Positions 60,354-64,000 of a stretch of DNA of 64,000 nt are shown one piece after another (positions within the stretch are counted from its first letter, which is position 1; each line of letters starts with the position of its first letter). This stretch comes from Streptomyces kurssanovii. Its GTDB lineage: Bacteria; Actinomycetota; Actinomycetes; Streptomycetales; Streptomycetaceae. The position numbers were made by a program, and so were the translations under genes. The notes under the pieces are model-generated. The model made no database searches, was not told where the DNA came from, and worked only from the letters and a program-made list of their open reading frames with translations. The stretch lies in NCBI RefSeq assembly GCF_014649695.1, contig NZ_BMTN01000006.1, forward strand, positions 186,001 through 250,000, given 5' to 3'.

Positions 60354-61324
60354 CCCGGAAGGCCGCGGCCTTCATATCCGCGCTCGTCGGTATCGCTTAC
60401 CTGCTTCTGCCCTCCCATGCGCTCGCAGACGGAGGCGACACCGACGTCGGCTCCTGCAACAGCTCCTGGATCTGCGCCGGCGTCGAAGTGCCCAGAGGAA
60501 ACGGCGGTGGCGGCGGCAGCGGCAGCGGCGGAGGCGGAGGCGGAGGCGGACAAGGCGGCAGCGCCGGAGGCGGCAAGGGCGACGGCAAGACTTGCGAGAC
60601 CGGCGCGAAGGAAAGGCCGGGAAGCCCGGGCTGGGAGTGCCACATCCCCGGCGTGGGCACGTGGAGCGAGTCCTACGGCTGCTACATCCGCAAGCTCGAC
60701 CCGCAGCCGCCGAAGTCCGACCCGGTTTGGCAGGGCCACACGACAGGTGCCATCTACGCCTTCGCGTGCATGGCGCAGATCCACGCCCGCCCCACGCCCA
60801 CCGACGGCTTCGCCCGCTGGTCCGAGACCGACCCGCTGGGAGAGACCGGCCCGACCGCAGCCGAACTGGCGCAGCAGGCACTGAGCATGATGCGCCTGGA
60901 CGGCGCCAAGGTCGGTAGCGCACCGCCGGCCGGCTCCAAGGGCCTGGTCGGCTTGCCGGTGTGGCTGTGGACGGAGCAGACGCCCCACACCTGGGGGCCG
61001 CAGTCGACCACCGCGTCGGCCGGTGGCCTGTCGGTGACCGCGACCGCCCACGTCAAGTCCATCACCTGGTCCATGGGGGACGGCTCGTCCGTGAGCTGCA
61101 CGAAGCCCGGTACGCCGTACCAGCGGTCCTACGGGAAGAAGGAGTCCCCGGACTGCGGCCACACCTACTCCAAGGTGCCCGCCAACGGCTCCTACAAGAT
61201 CTCCGCCACGAGCACATGGGTGATCGAGTGGACCGCCAACAACGGTGAGACGGGCACGCTGCCGAACGAGATCCGCACCGCCGGTACGGCCATCGACATC
61301 GGCGAGCTCCAGGTCGTCAACTAA
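60347..61324 (+). CDS. secreted Gly-rich protein, second copy of the duplicated module
   Basis: This 325-residue protein starts MLTRKAAAFISALVG, with a signal cleaved after ALA, a Gly/Ser run and a C-terminal domain matching the first copy (PVWLWTE, TWGPQSTTASAGGLSVTATA, SPDCGHTYSKV, GTLPNEIRTAGT). Both copies end ...GELQVVN. The region between the glycine run and the shared domain is more divergent. ATG at 60347 overlaps the lipoprotein stop. Secretion to the surface is secure; function is unknown. Confidence 0.72.
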   Translation: MLTRKAAAFISALVGIAYLLLPSHALADGGDTDVGSCNSSWICAGVEVPRGNGGGGGSGSGGGGGGGGQGGSAGGGKGDGKTCETGAKERPGSPGWECHIPGVGTWSESYGCYIRKLDPQPPKSDPVWQGHTTGAIYAFACMAQIHARPTPTDGFARWSETDPLGETGPTAAELAQQALSMMRLDGAKVGSAPPAGSKGLVGLPVWLWTEQTPHTWGPQSTTASAGGLSVTATAHVKSITWSMGDGSSVSCTKPGTPYQRSYGKKESPDCGHTYSKVPANGSYKISATSTWVIEWTANNGETGTLPNEIRTAGTAIDIGELQVVN

Positions 61325-61342
61325 CGAGGAAACACAGCAATC

Positions 61343-62035
61343 ATGGCGACGACGTTCGCGAACAAGAAGACGACCGGCCAGTCCACCGCGCCGGTCCCCG
61401 CCGGGCCTGTCCCGATCACCCAGGACGCCCCCCGGCGCCGCCGGCGGCCGGTAGTCGTCGGCGCCGGCCTGGCGCTGGCAGCGGTCGGTGCGCTCGTCGC
61501 CGTGTGGCAGGTCGACGAAGCCGGCAACCGGCTTCCAGTGATAGCCCTGGCGCACGACGTCAAGGCCGGCGAGATCGTGAGGAAGAGCGACCTCGTCGTA
61601 GCCCAGGTCGCTCCCGATCCCGCGCTTGCACCGGTACCGGTCAGCCGCAGCAACGACATCGTCGGCAAGACCGCGGTCGCCGACCTGCCCAAGGGCACCC
61701 TCGTCACCGACTCCTCCGTGCGCGAAGGCAGTCCGGTCGCCCAAGGCCGCGACACCGTGGGCATCCTCGCCAAGCCGGGCCAGCTCCCGGCGCAGCGTCT
61801 GCGCACCGGAGACTCGGTCGCGCTCGTCCACACTCCGCAGGACGGCGCCGAGGCGGCGCAGTCGTCCACTCAGAAGACACCGGACAGCATCAACGCGGTC
61901 GTCGTCGGCCTCTCGTCCCCGGACGCGAACGGCGCCATCGTCGTCGACGTGGCTGTCGCGGGAACCGACAGCCCGCCCCTGGCCACCTGGGCAGCCAGGG
62001 GCGCGGTGACTGTCGTGCTGAAGGCGGCCGGCTGA
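61343..62035 (+). CDS. SAF-domain (CpaB-like) membrane protein
   Basis: This 230-residue protein has an Arg-rich stretch, one hydrophobic segment (about 37-54) and an SAF domain: VIALAHDVKAGEIVRKSDLV, then DIVGKTAVADLPKGTLVTD, typical of CpaB/RcpC from Flp/Tad pilus loci. CpaB proteins assemble at the outer channel in Gram-negatives; in actinobacteria their role is less clear. Its TGA overlaps the next ATG (TGATG), and the following genes are CpaE- and CpaF-like, as in Tad operons. Confidence 0.82.
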   Translation: MATTFANKKTTGQSTAPVPAGPVPITQDAPRRRRRPVVVGAGLALAAVGALVAVWQVDEAGNRLPVIALAHDVKAGEIVRKSDLVVAQVAPDPALAPVPVSRSNDIVGKTAVADLPKGTLVTDSSVREGSPVAQGRDTVGILAKPGQLPAQRLRTGDSVALVHTPQDGAEAAQSSTQKTPDSINAVVVGLSSPDANGAIVVDVAVAGTDSPPLATWAARGAVTVVLKAAG

Positions 62036-62856
62036 TGGCTGTCATCGCACTCGTGTCAGGCAAGTCCTCCGGCGTCACCTGCTCGGCGCTCGCCCTCACG
62101 CTGTCCTCGCCGAAGCCGTCCCTGTTGGTGGAGGCCGACCCGGGCGGTGGCACGGTCCGGGCCGGATTCCTCGGCGGGGAGGGCAGCGCGTCCGTCGGTC
62201 TGCACCGCCTGGCGGCCGCGGACCGGCAGGGCACCCTCGCCCGCGAGTTCTCTCAGCATTTCGTCAGCCTGGACCGCGAGAACAGCGGGCAGCGGTTGCT
62301 GCTGCCGGGCCTCACCGACCCCACGCAGGCGCCGTCGCTCAGCCGTACCTGGGAACCAGTCTCCCGACTGCTGAGCGTGATGGACGAGACCGGCCACGAC
62401 GTGATCATCGACGCGGGCCGCATCGTGACCGAGTCCGAGACCCGGCTGAGCACGACCCGCTATCCGACGCCCCTGCTGCACCGCGCCGACACTGTGCTCA
62501 TGGTGGTGCGCACCACCCAGGCTTCCATCGCGGCGGCGGCGCCGGCGGTGCGGGTTGTGAGGGAGGAACTGGCGCACCAGGGGACGGGCTCCGACGCGCT
62601 CGGCCTGCTGCTGATCGAGGAGGGCCCCTTCAACTCCAGCCAGGTCCAGCAGCACCTGCAGACCCCGGTCATCGGCATGCTCGCGTGGGATCCCGACAGC
62701 GCCGACGTCCTCACGCACGGGGCCTACAAGAAGATGCCGCGGACACTGCTGCGCTCGGCGCGGACGGCCCACCAAACGATCAACGAACTCGTCAACAAGC
62801 GCCGAGTCCAGCTGTACCCGGCCGCACTGCCGACGTTCGCCGGGAGGGCATCATGA
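62035..62856 (+). CDS. CpaE/MinD-like protein with a degenerate P-loop
   Basis: This 273-residue protein has a SIMIBI-type fold: ALVSGKSSGVTCSALAL occupies the P-loop position but lacks the usual KGGxGKT, LLVEADPGGGTVR replaces switch I, and VIIDAGRIV the Walker B region. It resembles CpaE-like proteins that organise Tad secretion at the cell pole or membrane, though ATPase activity is doubtful. ATG at 62035 overlaps the SAF stop, and its own TGA overlaps the CpaF-like ATG. Confidence 0.78.
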   Translation: MAVIALVSGKSSGVTCSALALTLSSPKPSLLVEADPGGGTVRAGFLGGEGSASVGLHRLAAADRQGTLAREFSQHFVSLDRENSGQRLLLPGLTDPTQAPSLSRTWEPVSRLLSVMDETGHDVIIDAGRIVTESETRLSTTRYPTPLLHRADTVLMVVRTTQASIAAAAPAVRVVREELAHQGTGSDALGLLLIEEGPFNSSQVQQHLQTPVIGMLAWDPDSADVLTHGAYKKMPRTLLRSARTAHQTINELVNKRRVQLYPAALPTFAGRAS

Positions 62857-64000
62857 CCGACACCAGGCCGGAGACCCCCGCCCGCGACTACACGGCTCTC
62901 TTCGCCCAGGCTCTCAACGAGAACACCACGCAGCCCGCGCCAGTCCTTCGGCCGGTGCCCGCCCACATGTCTCCGGCCCGCGTGCCTGAGAGCGTCCTTC
63001 GGGTCTCCGACACCTCGGCCCCGGCCGCGCTCCCGATCGGGCACGAGGTGATCGCCGAGCTGCGGTCCCAGGCCAGCATGAAGATCGGTGAGGCCGCGGG
63101 CGCGGATGCGTCCATGACCGAGCAGGACCGCCGTCAGCGCGGCCAGTCGATCATCAGGCAGGTCGTCTCGGAATGGGCAACGAAGTACGCGGCCGGCGGG
63201 ACGGATCTGACGCCCGAGCAGGAGAGGGCGGTGCGCGAGGCCGTCTTCGACGAGCTTTTCCGTGCCGGGCGTCTCCAGCCGCTCCTGGACGACGCCAACG
63301 TCGAGAACATCATCATCTACGGCGACAAGGTGCGCGTCGACTACGCCGACCGCCCGACGCGTTCCTGGGACCCGATCGCGAAGACGGACCGGGACCTGAT
63401 CAACCTCATCAACCACCTCGCGCGTATGCAGGGGCAGGGTGAGCGGGCATTGACGCCCGCCACGCCGAACCTGAACCTTCGGCTGGCCGACGGCTCGCGT
63501 CTGGCGGCTTCGGCGTACATCACGCCGCGGCCGAGCATCGTCATCCGCCGGCACCGCACCCGCGGCCAGGGCCTGGACGACCTGGTGCGCTGGGGCACGA
63601 TCGACCCCGCCCTCGCGCACTTCCTGCGCGCTGCGGTCAGGGGCCGTAAGAACATCATCGTGGTGGGCTCCCAGGGCGTAGGAAAAACGTCTCTGTTGCG
63701 GGCCATGGCCCGCGAGATCCCTCGCAACGAGCGTGTGGGCACGCTGGAGTCGGAGTACGAGCTCCATCTCCACGAGGACCCCGAGGGTCCGGAGGTCGTC
63801 GCCTACGAGGGGCGCGAGTCGAACGGCGAGCGCGGCGCGGACGGCAAGCTCCAGGGCGAGCTGACCCTGTCCGACCTCTTCCCGCAGCTGCTGCGTATGT
63901 CGCTGCGGCGCGTGATCGTCGGCGAGGTCCGCTCCAAGGAAGTCGTGCCGATGCTGCACGCGATGAACGAGGGCGAGGGCGGGTCGATGGCCACGCTCCA
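62853..64000 (+). CDS. CpaF/TadA-like secretion ATPase, C-terminus beyond the right edge
   Basis: At least 382 residues of a VirB11/CpaF-type hexameric ATPase are present and run off the right edge. Walker A VVGSQGVGKTSLL has Lys278; the ATP-binding region continues with LRMSLRRVIVGEVRS (Walker B/Arg finger region). The 80-residue N-terminal stretch is low complexity, followed by the CpaF N-terminal domain (FDELFRAGRLQPLLDD, then NIIIYGDKVRVDY). ATG at 62853 overlaps the CpaE-like stop. In Tad systems this ATPase drives pilin assembly, with TadB/TadC membrane proteins expected next, outside the window. Confidence 0.9.
   Translation, partial: MTDTRPETPARDYTALFAQALNENTTQPAPVLRPVPAHMSPARVPESVLRVSDTSAPAALPIGHEVIAELRSQASMKIGEAAGADASMTEQDRRQRGQSIIRQVVSEWATKYAAGGTDLTPEQERAVREAVFDELFRAGRLQPLLDDANVENIIIYGDKVRVDYADRPTRSWDPIAKTDRDLINLINHLARMQGQGERALTPATPNLNLRLADGSRLAASAYITPRPSIVIRRHRTRGQGLDDLVRWGTIDPALAHFLRAAVRGRKNIIVVGSQGVGKTSLLRAMAREIPRNERVGTLESEYELHLHEDPEGPEVVAYEGRESNGERGADGKLQGELTLSDLFPQLLRMSLRRVIVGEVRSKEVVPMLHAMNEGEGGSMATL

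Overview
The window is high-GC actinobacterial DNA and almost certainly from a Streptomyces chromosome. The evidence is the pervasive GTG/ATG starts with GC-rich third positions, a WblA-type WhiB protein, a Crp regulator with a Streptomyces-like sequence, DUF317-type debris and AICE-style cargo.

Positions 1 to about 29,900 are core chromosome. In order: an exported NodB-fold lipoprotein (cut by the left edge), a SulP permease fused to a beta-carbonic anhydrase, acetyl-CoA synthetase, an NhaA antiporter, a holin-like membrane protein, an epoxide-hydrolase-like enzyme, a MarP-type CvpA/serine protease, a CoA-type Nudix hydrolase, endonuclease III, Crp, an SPFH protein, a metallo-beta-lactamase-fold hydrolase with a Nudix partner, a secreted sugar dehydrogenase, a DUF4177/RidA pair, two ArsA-like ATPases, wblA, a class A penicillin-binding protein, a YqeY protein, two membrane mannosyltransferases, a metallophosphoesterase and tRNA-Pro(CGG). 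From memory, most of this order matches Mycobacterium tuberculosis Rv3667-Rv3683 (acs, ephE, marP, nth, crp, whiB4, ponA2), so it is an old actinobacterial block.

The tRNA-Pro gene at 29,940-30,013 marks an abrupt change. From 30,260 to 32,790 the DNA is a graveyard: a frameshifted nuclease-like gene, a CxxC zinc-ribbon gene broken by two frameshifts, a truncated Nudix gene and the tail of a D-amino-acid oxidase. Next comes a minus-strand operon of nine genes (41,181 down to 32,840), most of whose junctions overlap by 1 to 19 bases: radical SAM enzyme, phosphoketolase-like TPP enzyme, enolase-superfamily enzyme, an unknown protein, HAD protein, methyltransferase, creatininase-family amidohydrolase, PhyH-type oxygenase and a YrdC/Sua5-like protein. 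I cannot match it to a known pathway; it looks like a small-molecule biosynthetic operon. Its leader has two GTCCC(A/G)GGAC palindromes 21 bases apart and two mutually exclusive hairpins. Upstream are a HAD hydrolase, a divergent HTH/phospholipase-D-like regulator, a Nudix hydrolase, an HD-domain protein and a nucleotidyltransferase.

Positions 44,630 to 45,927 hold a dead DUF317 gene, palindrome-rich DNA and eight copies of CCCCTTGACC in both orientations. From 45,928 to the right edge a plus-strand cluster encodes a conjugation or secretion machine: a TcpC-like protein, small membrane proteins, a VirB4-like ATPase, a VirB6/TrbL-like channel protein, a VirB8-like protein, a three-domain wall hydrolase (lytic transglycosylase, NlpC/P60, M23), a duplicated pair of lipoprotein plus Gly-rich secreted protein, then SAF (CpaB-like), CpaE-like and CpaF-like proteins. 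The combination of VirB4/VirB6/TcpC with Tad-pilus-type CpaB/E/F proteins, together with the duplicated exported modules, suggests an integrated T4SS-type element at tRNA-Pro that continues beyond the window.
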